DNA of 64,000 nucleotides from positions 1 through 64,000 of the forward strand of contig NZ_SPQO01000025.1 of NCBI RefSeq assembly GCF_004570325.1, read 5' to 3'. The notes under the pieces were generated by a model, which saw nothing but the letters and a program-made list of their open reading frames with translations, was not told where the DNA came from and searched no databases. Positions 19,031-26,951 of this stretch are shown here, in pieces. Both the position numbers and the translations under genes were made by a program. How positions within the stretch are numbered: the stretch's first letter is position 1; each line of letters begins with the position of its first letter. This DNA is from Mycobacterium sp. PS03-16 (GTDB lineage Bacteria; Actinomycetota; Actinomycetes; Mycobacteriales; Mycobacteriaceae).

Positions 19031-19387
19031 GTGCTTCCGGCTCGGTACCGGATGACCCGGTCGACGGAGTTCAGTAGCACCGTCAGTCGTGGGGTGCGCG
19101 CGGCGCAGCCCGACCTCGTCGTGCACCTGGCCCACATCGCCGCCGACCCGTCCGGTCCGCGGATCGGCCTGGTGGTCTCGAAGGCCGTCGGCAACGCCGT
19201 GGTCCGCCACCGGGTGTCGCGGCGCCTGCGGCATATCGCCTATCCGGTCCTCGATGACCTCGATCCCGGCCATCGCATGGTGATCCGCGCCCTGCCCGGC
19301 GCCGGCGAGGCATCCTCGGCGCGTCTGCACCGCCAGCTGTCCGAAGCGGTGCGTCGGGCGATGCCACGCGTCGGAGCTCGCGCGTGA
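19031..19387 (+). CDS. rnpA: Ribonuclease P protein component
   Basis: A 118-residue basic protein subunit of RNase P, which assists the RNA subunit in trimming tRNA 5' ends. The N-terminal block MLPARYRMTRSTEF and the RNR-type signature VGNAVVRHRVSRRLRHI are present. It starts with GTG 21 bases after rpmH and its stop overlaps the start of yidD as GTGA (19384-19387), so expression is coupled. Confidence 0.95.
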   Translation: MLPARYRMTRSTEFSSTVSRGVRAAQPDLVVHLAHIAADPSGPRIGLVVSKAVGNAVVRHRVSRRLRHIAYPVLDDLDPGHRMVIRALPGAGEASSARLHRQLSEAVRRAMPRVGARA

Positions 19388-19731
19388 CCGCGATGCGCCG
19401 GATGGGCGGCGCGGTGGCCCGTGCGCTCATCTACGTCATCCAGCTGTACCGGCACATGGTGTCCCCGCTGCGCCCGGCGTCGTGCCGCTTCATGCCGACG
19501 TGCAGTCAGTACGCCGTGGATGCGCTCACCGAGTACGGCGTGGTCCGTGGGGCGTGGCTGTCGGTGGCCCGGTTGGCGAAATGCGGGCCGTGGCATCGGG
19601 GAGGATGGGACCCGATACCCGAGCGGCCGGACGTCACGGACGATCCCGACGGTCCGGCCGGAGACCCGCCCATAGATCTAGGCGATGCACCCTGCGCCGC
19701 CGACCCTGTCAGGAGCAACTCGCGTGTTTAA
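19384..19731 (+). CDS. yidD: Membrane protein insertion efficiency factor YidD
   Basis: A 115-residue protein of the YidD (DUF37) family, which supports YidC-dependent insertion. Signature blocks are LIYVIQLYRHMVSPLRPASCRFMPTCSQYAVDAL with the conserved Cys pair, and LARLAKCGPWHRGGWDPIP. An acidic, variable tail follows. Its GTG start overlaps rnpA by 4 bases and its 3' end overlaps the yidC start by 8 bases. Confidence 0.94.
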   Translation: MTAMRRMGGAVARALIYVIQLYRHMVSPLRPASCRFMPTCSQYAVDALTEYGVVRGAWLSVARLAKCGPWHRGGWDPIPERPDVTDDPDGPAGDPPIDLGDAPCAADPVRSNSRV

Positions 19732-20851
19732 CTGGTTCAGCCTCGACATCATCTACTATCCGGTGTCGGCGATCATGTGGGTCTGGTACAAGGCCTTCGC
19801 GTTCCTCCTGGGACCCACCAACTTCTTCGCCTGGGCGCTGTCGGTGATGTTCCTGGTCTTCACCCTGCGCGCGATCCTGTACAAGCCGTTCGTCCGGCAG
19901 ATCCGCACCACGCGCCAGATGCAGGAGCTCCAGCCCCAGATCAAGGCGCTGCAGAAGAAGTACGGCAAGGACCGCCAGCGAATGGCGCTGGAGATGCAGA
20001 AGCTGCAGCGCGAGCACGGGTTCAACCCGATCCTCGGCTGTCTGCCGATGCTCGCGCAGATCCCGGTGTTCCTCGGGCTCTACCACGTGCTGATGTCCTT
20101 CAACCGGACGCAGACCGGCATCGGCCGGCTGGGGCTGTCGGTGGAGGAGAACCGCAGCCTGCCCAACTACCTGTTCAGCGCGACCGACGTCCAGCACTTC
20201 CTCGACGCCAACCTGTTCGGCGCGCCGCTGGGTGCCACGATGATTCAGCAGCACGGCCTGGATGCGTTCACCGAGTTCAACCGGCTGGCGGTGATCGCGG
20301 TCGGTGTGCCGATCATGATCCTGGCCGGGATCGCGACCCACTTCAACAGCCGGGCTTCGGTCGCGCGCCAGAGCGTGGAGGCCGCGGCCAATCCGCAGAC
20401 CGCGATGATGAACAAGCTCGCGCTCTACGTCTTTCCCCTCGGCGTCGTGGTCGGCGGACCGTTCCTGCCGCTGGCCGTGATCATGTACTGGCTCGCCAAC
20501 AACATCTGGACCTACGGCCAGCAGCACTACGTGTTCGGCAAGATCGAGAAGGAAGAAGAAGCCAAGAAGCTCGAGGCTCAGGAGCGCCGCTCGCACAATG
20601 CGCCGGCGCCGGGTGCCAAGCCGAAGCGAGCGGGGAAGGCAGCCGCGGGGGCGGACAACGGGGAGACGGCGGCGACCGCCGACGAGGCTCCGGGCGGAGC
20701 CGAGACCGATGCCGGAGCCGGCGCGACGAAGGCGGGCGGAGCATCGCCGGGCAAGACCGGCGGGGGACAGTCAACGGGCTCGAACGGCGCACGGCCGGCG
20801 GCCGGCAGAACGCCACGGCCCGGGGCCAAACCCAAGAAGCGCAAGCGTTGA
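19724..20851 (+). CDS. yidC: Membrane protein insertase YidC
   Basis: A 375-residue insertase that places membrane proteins, alone or with SecYEG. It shows a first helix near the start (FSLDIIYYPVSAIMWVWYK), then FFAWALSVMFLVFTLRAILYKP, the cytoplasmic hairpin RTTRQMQELQPQIKALQKKYGKDRQ and GCLPMLAQIPVFLGLYHVL. The C-terminal third is a long Ala/Gly/Lys-rich tail ending PKKRKR, typical of actinobacteria and probably ribosome-contacting. The GTG at 19724 was chosen because CAGGAG lies 8 bases upstream and VFNWFSLDIIYYP aligns with known starts. Confidence 0.96.
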   Translation: MFNWFSLDIIYYPVSAIMWVWYKAFAFLLGPTNFFAWALSVMFLVFTLRAILYKPFVRQIRTTRQMQELQPQIKALQKKYGKDRQRMALEMQKLQREHGFNPILGCLPMLAQIPVFLGLYHVLMSFNRTQTGIGRLGLSVEENRSLPNYLFSATDVQHFLDANLFGAPLGATMIQQHGLDAFTEFNRLAVIAVGVPIMILAGIATHFNSRASVARQSVEAAANPQTAMMNKLALYVFPLGVVVGGPFLPLAVIMYWLANNIWTYGQQHYVFGKIEKEEEAKKLEAQERRSHNAPAPGAKPKRAGKAAAGADNGETAATADEAPGGAETDAGAGATKAGGASPGKTGGGQSTGSNGARPAAGRTPRPGAKPKKRKR

Positions 20852-20886
20852 CCAGTCTGGGACTGGCGGAAGAGGGAGAGACACAT

Positions 20887-21432
20887 ATGACCGACGCTGA
20901 GACGACCGAGCGCAGCGAGGACATCGACGAGCGGTCCGAGGCGGCCGACGCGCCCCTGGAGGACGATCTGGAAGACCGTCTGGTGGCCGAGGGCGAGATC
21001 GCCGGTGACTACCTGGAGGAGCTGCTCGACCTGCTCGACTTCGACGGCGACATCGACCTGGACGTCGAGGGCGACCGCGCGGTGGTGAGCATCGACGGCG
21101 GCAACGACCTCAACAAGCTCGTCGGCCGCAAGGGCGAGGTGCTCGACGCGTTGCAGGAGCTGACCCGGTTGGCCGTCCACCAGAAGACGGGCGAGCGCAG
21201 CCGGCTGATGCTCGACATCGCGCGGTGGCGCCGGCGGCGGCGCGACGAACTGGCGGCCCTGGGCGACAAGGTGGCCCGCCGGGTGCTCGAGAGCGGCGAG
21301 CGCGAGGAACTCGCGCCGATGACGCCGTTCGAGCGCAAGATCGTCCACGATGCGGTCGCGGCCGTGTCGGGCGTGCACAGCGAGAGCGAGGGTGTGGAAC
21401 CCGCTCGCCGTGTCGTCGTGCTGATCGACTGA
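20887..21432 (+). CDS. KH-R3H RNA-binding protein (Jag/KhpB family)
   Basis: A 181-residue protein with an acidic N-terminal half (residues 1-45 rich in Asp/Glu), a KH-like domain (VVSIDGGNDLNKLVGRKGEVLDALQELTRL) and a C-terminal R3H domain (RRRRDELAALGDKVARRVLESGE ... MTPFERKIVHDAV). It lacks the Jag_N domain of Firmicute Jag. KhpB/Jag proteins bind RNA and influence cell elongation and envelope growth elsewhere; the conserved place after yidC supports the assignment. GAGGGAGA precedes the ATG. Confidence 0.9.
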   Translation: MTDAETTERSEDIDERSEAADAPLEDDLEDRLVAEGEIAGDYLEELLDLLDFDGDIDLDVEGDRAVVSIDGGNDLNKLVGRKGEVLDALQELTRLAVHQKTGERSRLMLDIARWRRRRRDELAALGDKVARRVLESGEREELAPMTPFERKIVHDAVAAVSGVHSESEGVEPARRVVVLID

Positions 21433-21485
21433 GCGAGTTACACGGGTGTAGTTTCCGCGGCCGAGCGGGCGTGAGTGTGGAGGGT

Positions 21486-21501
21486 TGTTTCACGTGAAAC
21501 A
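21486..21501. promoter_or_regulatory. parS: parS centromere site 1
   Basis: TGTTTCACGTGAAACA, a perfect 16-base palindrome identical to the bacterial ParB-binding consensus. It covers the start codon region of rsmG: in the reading frame it encodes FHVKH. It is about 4.9 kb from the oriC box cluster and 1.75 kb upstream of parB. Confidence 0.97.
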
Positions 21502-22168
21502 CGAGGCGCCCGCCGCGGCGGCCGCGGTTTTCGGCGACCGACTTGCGCTCGCGCAGCAGTATGTCGATCTGCTCGCGACCGCCGGCGTCGAGCGCGGGCT
21601 CATCGGGCCGCGCGAGACGGAGCGGCTGTGGGACCGCCATGTCCTCAACAGCGCCGCACTCGGGGAATTGATGGTCGCGGGGGAGCGGGTCGCCGACATC
21701 GGGAGCGGTGCCGGGCTGCCTGGGATACCGTTGGCGTTGGCCCGGCCGGACGTCCACGTCACGCTGATCGAGCCGATGCTCCGGCGATCGGAGTTCCTCC
21801 GCGAGGTGGTGGCAGAACTGTCACTGGATGTCGCGGTGGTCCGCGGACGCGCCGAGGAGCGCGAGGTGGTGGGGGAGGTGGGCGAGCTGGACGCCGTGAC
21901 GTCGCGGGCCGTCGCCTCGCTCGACAAGCTGGTGGGCTGGAGTATGCCGCTGTTGCGGCACGACGGACGGATGCTCGCGCTGAAGGGCGCTCGCGCCGAA
22001 GCCGAGATCGAGGAACACCGGCGTGTGCTCGCCCGGTCCGGCGCTGCCGATGTCAGGGTGATGAGGTGTGGCGCGGACTATTTGGATCCGCCGGTGACGG
22101 TCGTCGTCGCCCGGCGGGGGACCCCGGTGCGGAACGCGGGGAAGTCGGGTCGAACGGGCAGGAGATGA
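21494..22168 (+). CDS. rsmG: 16S rRNA (guanine-527 N7) methyltransferase RsmG (GidB)
   Basis: A 224-residue SAM-dependent methyltransferase of 16S rRNA G527; loss is known to give low-level streptomycin resistance in mycobacteria. Motifs are ERLWDRHVLNSAAL, the SAM loop VADIGSGAGLPGIPLA, and SRAVASLDKLVGWSMPLL. The GTG at 21494 was chosen because GGAGGG lies 9 bases upstream and the product begins MKHEAPAAAAAVFG, about as long before FG as in M. tuberculosis; a TTG at 21485 gives MFHVKHEAP. Either way the start lies in parS. The stop TGA lies 3 bases before the chosen parA start. Confidence 0.93.
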   Translation: MKHEAPAAAAAVFGDRLALAQQYVDLLATAGVERGLIGPRETERLWDRHVLNSAALGELMVAGERVADIGSGAGLPGIPLALARPDVHVTLIEPMLRRSEFLREVVAELSLDVAVVRGRAEEREVVGEVGELDAVTSRAVASLDKLVGWSMPLLRHDGRMLALKGARAEAEIEEHRRVLARSGAADVRVMRCGADYLDPPVTVVVARRGTPVRNAGKSGRTGRR

Positions 22169-22170
22169 GC

Positions 22171-23208
22171 ATGAGTCGAGGACCGGACACCGGCGGCGGC
22201 TCGTCGGCCGGTGGCTCCGCGGCGGCGAGCGTTTCACGTGAAACATGGCCCGCGTCGGCGGCGCCGGCGCCGGCGGCGCCCACAACGGACTGGCAGAACG
22301 ACGCGGGGATCGACACCCCGATCGGTGCGGAGGCCGAGCGGGCCGTCCGGCTTCTGCACTCGGCCACGCAGGGTCAGCTGCCTCGCCCGGCGAAGCAGCG
22401 CGTGTTCACGATCGCCAATCAGAAGGGCGGCGTCGGCAAGACGACCACCGCGGTGAACATCGCGGCGGCGCTCGCGCTGCAGGGGCTGAAGGTCCTCGTG
22501 ATCGACCTCGACCCCCAGGGCAACGCGAGCACCGCGCTCGGCATCGAGCATCGGCCGGGGACCGCCTCGTCCTACGAGGTGCTCATCGGGGAGATCCCGG
22601 TGCAGGAGGCGCTGCAGCGTAGCCCGCACAGCGAGCGGCTCTATTGCGTGCCCGCGACGATCGATCTGGCGGGTGCCGAGATCGAACTCGTCAGCATGGT
22701 GGCCCGGGAAGGGCGGCTGCGCACCGCGCTGGCCGAGCTGAAGCACTACGACTTCGACTACGTCTTCATCGATTGCCCGCCGTCACTGGGCCTGCTCACC
22801 ATCAACGCTCTGGTCGCCGCGCCGGAGGTGCTCATCCCGATCCAGTGTGAGTACTACGCCCTCGAAGGTGTGGGCCAGCTGCTGCGCAACATCGAGATGG
22901 TCAAGGCGCACCTCAATCCGGAACTCACCGTGTCCACGGTGGTGCTGACGATGTATGACGGCCGGACCAAGCTCGCCGATCAGGTGGCGGTCGACGTCCG
23001 CGCGCACTTCGGAGACAAGGTGCTGCGCACCGTGATCCCACGCAGCGTGAAGGTCTCCGAGGCGCCGGGCTACGGCATGACGATCCTGGATTACGACCCC
23101 GGCTCGCGCGGCGCGATGAGCTACCTGGACGCCAGCCGTGAGCTGGCGCTGCGGGGATCGCCCCAGGAGGGCAACCAGGACGGCCCCCGCGACGGCGCCC
23201 GTCGCTGA
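22171..23208 (+). CDS. parA: Chromosome partitioning ATPase ParA
   Basis: A 345-residue Walker-type ATPase that moves the ParB-parS complex toward the new pole. The deviant Walker A is KGGVGKTTT (85-93), with VLVIDLDPQGN and VFIDCPPSLGLL following. An unusually long N-terminal extension (about 75 residues, Ala/Gly/Ser-rich) is typical of mycobacteria. The second parS site lies in this extension. The ATG at 22171 has AGGAG 6 bases upstream; the ATG at 22165, overlapping the rsmG stop, is an alternative with poor spacing. Confidence 0.96.
   Translation: MSRGPDTGGGSSAGGSAAASVSRETWPASAAPAPAAPTTDWQNDAGIDTPIGAEAERAVRLLHSATQGQLPRPAKQRVFTIANQKGGVGKTTTAVNIAAALALQGLKVLVIDLDPQGNASTALGIEHRPGTASSYEVLIGEIPVQEALQRSPHSERLYCVPATIDLAGAEIELVSMVAREGRLRTALAELKHYDFDYVFIDCPPSLGLLTINALVAAPEVLIPIQCEYYALEGVGQLLRNIEMVKAHLNPELTVSTVVLTMYDGRTKLADQVAVDVRAHFGDKVLRTVIPRSVKVSEAPGYGMTILDYDPGSRGAMSYLDASRELALRGSPQEGNQDGPRDGARR
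22230..22245. promoter_or_regulatory. parS: parS centromere site 2
   Basis: cGTTTCACGTGAAACA matches the 16-base consensus at 15 positions; only the first base differs. It lies 59 bases inside parA and 744 bases from site 1, coding for the residues VSRET in the variable extension of ParA. Confidence 0.93.
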
Positions 23209-23235
23209 CCGAGTGCGTGTAGAGGAAAGAAGGAC

Positions 23236-24249
23236 ATGACGCAGCCCACCCGTAAGCGCAGCGGCCTCGGCCGCGGCCTCGCCTCACTCATCCCCACCGG
23301 CCCCGCCGAGGACGGTAAACCCGCCCTCGACGGACCGCGGATGGGGGCGGCGGCCGCCGACGTCGTGCTCGGCGGTGGCGCGTCCGCGCCCAGCCCGGCC
23401 CCGGCGCCGGCCGACGACGAGGTCGGCGCGGTGTACCGCGAGATCCCCCCGGGTGAGATCGAACCGAACCCCCGGCAGCCGCGTCAGGTGTTCGACGACG
23501 AGGCGCTGTCCGAACTGATCCACTCCATCAAGGAGTTCGGGCTCATGCAGCCGATCGTCGTCCGCGCGTTGCGCGCGGACGAGACCGGCGGAAGCGGTGT
23601 CCGCTACCAGTTGGTGATGGGGGAGCGGCGGTGGCGCGCCGCCCAGGAGGCGGGGCTCACCGCGATCCCGGCGATCGTGCGTGAGACCGCCGACGACAGC
23701 ATGCTCCGCGATGCGCTGCTCGAGAACATCCACCGCGTCCAGCTCAACCCGCTGGAGGAGGCGGCCGCCTACCAACAGCTGCTCGACGAGTTCGGGGTCA
23801 CCCACGATGAATTGGCGTCGCGGATCGGACGGTCGCGTCCGCTGATCACGAACATGATCCGATTGCTGCGGCTGCCGATCGCCGTGCAGCGCCGGGTGGC
23901 CGCGGGCGTACTCTCGGCCGGCCACGCGCGGGCGCTGCTCGCGCTCGAAGGCGGTCCGGAACGCCAGGAGGAGTTGGCCGCCCGGATCATCGCGGAGGGC
24001 CTGTCGGTGCGTGCCACCGAGGAGGCGGTCACGCTCGCCAACCGGGCCGAACCGGGTACGCCGTCGGCTCCGCGCCGCAAGCCGATCCACATGCCCGGCC
24101 TGCAGGACGTTGCTGAACAGCTGTCGACGGCATTCGACACCCGCGTCACGGTTAGCCTCGGCAAACGCAAGGGCAAGATCGTCGTGGAGTTCGGCTCCGT
24201 CGACGATCTGCAGCGCATTGTGGACCTGATGAACTCGACGAAGCCCTGA
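23236..24249 (+). CDS. parB: Chromosome partitioning protein ParB
   Basis: A 337-residue CTP-dependent clamp that loads at parS and spreads. The N-terminus KRSGLGRGLASLIPT contacts ParA. The CTP-binding domain has IEPNPRQPRQVF, FGLMQPIVVR and GERRWRAAQEAG; then LLENIHRVQLNPLEEAAAYQQLL and a helix-turn-helix (HDELASRIGRSRPLITNMIRLLRLP). The C-terminal dimerisation part ends with GKIVVEFGSVDDLQRIV. AGGAAAGAAGG precedes the ATG, 27 bases after parA. Confidence 0.97.
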   Translation: MTQPTRKRSGLGRGLASLIPTGPAEDGKPALDGPRMGAAAADVVLGGGASAPSPAPAPADDEVGAVYREIPPGEIEPNPRQPRQVFDDEALSELIHSIKEFGLMQPIVVRALRADETGGSGVRYQLVMGERRWRAAQEAGLTAIPAIVRETADDSMLRDALLENIHRVQLNPLEEAAAYQQLLDEFGVTHDELASRIGRSRPLITNMIRLLRLPIAVQRRVAAGVLSAGHARALLALEGGPERQEELAARIIAEGLSVRATEEAVTLANRAEPGTPSAPRRKPIHMPGLQDVAEQLSTAFDTRVTVSLGKRKGKIVVEFGSVDDLQRIVDLMNSTKP

Positions 24250-24467
24250 CCAAGGACATGCGGGCATTCCGTCACTGTGACACCACCGCGGCCGGCCAGC
24301 CTTCCGCTCGTGCCTGAAGCCGGTAAAGCGCCTGTGCGGCAACGGCGTTCGCCCTGGGGCGACGCCGCGGCCGCCACGTCCGGCCGGCACGGGCACAACG
24401 CGGCGCGCTCTCCTATGCTGGAGACTGCGCTGCGTCGGTCGGCGGCGTACGAGAACCGGGGAGCCTA

Positions 24468-25214
24468 GTGTCGGCACGCATCACGCCCTTGCGACTCGAG
24501 GGATTCGAGCAGCTTCCCAAGCACGCACGGCGCTGCGTCTTCTGGGAGGTCGATCCGTCCACGCTCGGGCGGGACGACCACCTCACCGACCCCGAATTCG
24601 AGAAGGAAGCGTGGCTGTCGATGGTCATGCTCGAGTGGGGTTCATGTGGACAGGTGGCCGTGCAGTGCGCGGAGACCTCCGATGGGGAACCCTCGCTCGA
24701 ACCGGCCGAGGACCCGTGCCTGGGATATGCGTTCTACGCCCCGCCCCGCGCCGTGCCGCGAGCCGGGCTGTTCCCCACCGGTCCGGTCAGCGCGGACGCC
24801 GTGCTTCTGACCACGGTGGGGGTGGAGCAGGGCGACGGCACCGCCGGGCTCGCCCACGATCTGCTCACCTCCGTGGTCGGCGACCTGGTGCGACGCGGGG
24901 TGCGCGCTCTGGAGGCGTTCGGCCGCACCGAGGCTGCCGACGAACTTCTCGACCCGCGAACGGTGCCCGACGATCTGACCGCGGTGGTCGAGGTGCTCGG
25001 CGACTGTTCGGTGCACCAGTGCATGGTGGACACCGACTTCCTCGAGCAGGTCGGATTCACCGTCGTGGCGCCGCATCGGTACTTCCCGCGGCTGCGCCTG
25101 GAACTCGAACAGGGCCTCGGCTGGAAGGCCGACGTGGAAGCCGCGCTCGAGCGCCTGCTGGAGTCCGCCCAGCTTCAGCAGCCGGTGGGGGCGGGCAGTG
25201 CCCGCTGTGTGTGA
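24468..25214 (+). CDS. GNAT-like acetyltransferase family protein (Rv3916c-like)
   Basis: A 248-residue soluble protein conserved next to parB in mycobacteria. It has ARRCVFWEVDPST, EKEAWLSMVMLEWGSCGQVAV, AVLLTTVGVEQGDGTAGLAHDLLTSVVGDLVRRGVRALEAFG and a C-terminal MVDTDFLEQVGFTVVAPH block, a layout consistent with the GNAT fold (acetyl-CoA loop followed by a late beta-strand). I do not recognise a substrate. The GTG at 24468 directly follows GGGGAGCC. The 218-base gap after parB has a TATGCT -10-like hexamer at 24415-24420 and nothing else I can name. The 3' end is 12 bases from convergent cwlM. Confidence 0.75.
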   Translation: MSARITPLRLEGFEQLPKHARRCVFWEVDPSTLGRDDHLTDPEFEKEAWLSMVMLEWGSCGQVAVQCAETSDGEPSLEPAEDPCLGYAFYAPPRAVPRAGLFPTGPVSADAVLLTTVGVEQGDGTAGLAHDLLTSVVGDLVRRGVRALEAFGRTEAADELLDPRTVPDDLTAVVEVLGDCSVHQCMVDTDFLEQVGFTVVAPHRYFPRLRLELEQGLGWKADVEAALERLLESAQLQQPVGAGSARCV

Positions 25215-25226
25215 TCGGGTGGCGGA

Positions 25227-26423
25227 CTAGCCCGACGAGAGCCGGCCGGCCTGCTCCACGGACAACTCGTGGGCGAGCAGTTCGGCGAAGGTGAACGTAC
25301 CGGTGGGCCGGTCGTTCTTGCCGAGCAGGTACAGCCGTTTGACGGCGGCGAGGATGCCCTCGGCGATCGCGTCCCGATTCTGACTGGACACCAACAGGTC
25401 CCGGTCGCCGGGGTTGGTCACGTAGCCGACATCGACCTGCACGGTGGGCATCCGGGTCAGCCGCAGCAGCGACCAGGTGCGGCCGTGGGTGCGGCAGTCC
25501 TGTAAGCCGGTGCGCGCCACCACTTCCCGCTGGATGAAGTCGGCGAGGTTGCGGCCGATGGTCGACACCGAACCGTGCGAGTTCCCGAAGTGGAACGAGG
25601 CGACGCCGTTGGCGGCGGGCGTGGGCGCAGTGGCGCAGCGCAGGCTGATCATCAGATCGGCGCCGACGGTGTTGGCGGTGGCGGCACGTTCGGCGTCCGA
25701 CGGGCTACGGCTTGCCGACCGGGACAGGAACGTCTCCATGCCGATCGCGGTCATCCGGCCCTCGAGACGGCTGGCGAGGTCCCACAGGATGTCGGCCTCG
25801 CTGATCGGGCCGTCCGGGCCCGGCATGATCAGCCCGTGATCGCCGCCGCCGCGGCCCGGATCGATGATGACCCGCTTACCGGAGAGCCGGGGACCGGACC
25901 GGCGGACCAGCTCCTCCTCGCGAATGGCATGCGGCGATCCGCCGGTCACCCGGGAGCCGAGGAAGTACAGCGAGCGCAACGTCTCCGGACCGCAGATGCC
26001 GTCCGGGTACAGGCCGTACTCGCGCTGGTACGACGACAGGCCGTGATGGGTCTGCAGGCCGAAGTGCCCGTCGACCAGACCGGTGTAGAAACCGAGGTCC
26101 TGCAACCGGGCCTGCAGGGTCGCCACGTCGTCGCCGTACATCGGCGCGCCGAACTGGTGCATGAGGGTGCGGGCGCCCAGGCGGTAGGACGCCTCCTTGA
26201 GCGCGCGATAGGTGGCCTCGCCGACGATGCCGTCCACCAGCAGGCCGCGGTGCTGCTGAAACGCGCGCACCGCCTGGTCCAGATCGTCGTCGAACACGTC
26301 GACCGCGACGTGCCTACCGGTGGTCAGATCGTCGTCGGGACTCTCCAGCAGGCCGAGCGCCCCGAGCGCTGCCCGTATCTCGGTGACCGCTGCTCCGCGA
26401 TCCCCGTGACGCAGACTCGACAT
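25227..26423 (-). CDS. cwlM: CwlM, amidase-like regulator of peptidoglycan precursor synthesis
   Basis: A 398-residue protein with two peptidoglycan-binding repeats (about 10-160) and an amidase_3 domain (about 185-360). The zinc ligands of active amidases appear lost: DPGHGG reads DPGRGG, the second His (usually ISIHA) reads ISLRC, and the catalytic Glu near NP is Asp in VQVDVGYVTNP. There is no signal peptide. This fits the known role of CwlM as a cytoplasmic PknB substrate that, when phosphorylated, activates MurA. The Thr cluster PTGTFTF begins at Thr374 with the ATG at 26423, which has AAGGGG upstream. In-frame starts farther up (26468, 26504) are less supported. Confidence 0.93.
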   Translation of the reverse strand: MSSLRHGDRGAAVTEIRAALGALGLLESPDDDLTTGRHVAVDVFDDDLDQAVRAFQQHRGLLVDGIVGEATYRALKEASYRLGARTLMHQFGAPMYGDDVATLQARLQDLGFYTGLVDGHFGLQTHHGLSSYQREYGLYPDGICGPETLRSLYFLGSRVTGGSPHAIREEELVRRSGPRLSGKRVIIDPGRGGGDHGLIMPGPDGPISEADILWDLASRLEGRMTAIGMETFLSRSASRSPSDAERAATANTVGADLMISLRCATAPTPAANGVASFHFGNSHGSVSTIGRNLADFIQREVVARTGLQDCRTHGRTWSLLRLTRMPTVQVDVGYVTNPGDRDLLVSSQNRDAIAEGILAAVKRLYLLGKNDRPTGTFTFAELLAHELSVEQAGRLSSG

Positions 26424-26588
26424 TCTCGCCCCTTCGGCCGGCCCCCGGCTCCGACTGTCAGTACCCATGCCGCACCGACTTATGCCCCACGGCCCGGTAG
26501 GCATTGTCTCAGAACTTCACGGCATTCCGGAAAACGCCAGGCGGACAACCCCCGGACCGCGTCGCGGTCCGATGCGGTCCCGATGCCG

Positions 26589-26921
26589 TCAGATCAGGTC
26601 GGCGAGCTCGCGCAGCAGTGCGGCCTTACCCTTCGCACCGACGATGCGCTTGACCGGTTCCCCGCCCTTGAACAGGATCATCGTCGGGATCGACACCACC
26701 TGGAAGTCCCGCGCGGTGGTGGGGTTCGCGTCCACGTCGAGCTTCGCGACGGTGAGCGCACCCGCCTTCTCCGAAGCGATCTCCTCGAGCACCGGGGCGA
26801 CCATCTTGCACGGCCCGCACCAGGTGGCCCAGAAGTCCACCAGCACCGGGGTGCTGCTCGACAGCACGTCGGTGGAGAACGAGTCGTCGGTGACCGCGAC
26901 GGTGGCGCTGTTGTCAGCCAT
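26589..26921 (-). CDS. trxA: Thioredoxin
   Basis: A 110-residue thioredoxin, the protein disulfide reductant recycled by the reductase encoded just upstream. The active site WCGPCK lies in VDFWATWCGPCKMVAPVLEEIA and the cis-Pro loop VSIPTMILF follows. Length and sequence match mycobacterial TrxC. It is 30 bases downstream of trxB, so the two should share a transcript. Confidence 0.97.
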   Translation of the reverse strand: MADNSATVAVTDDSFSTDVLSSSTPVLVDFWATWCGPCKMVAPVLEEIASEKAGALTVAKLDVDANPTTARDFQVVSIPTMILFKGGEPVKRIVGAKGKAALLRELADLI

Positions 26922-26951
26922 GGGATGTGTTCCTCTCGGGGGAGTGACTGC

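Noticed and set aside
24648..24656. DnaA-like TGTGGACAG and similar 9-mers inside genes (also near 38263 and 38299)
   Set aside because: Single, within coding sequence and not consensus; expected by chance over 64 kb.
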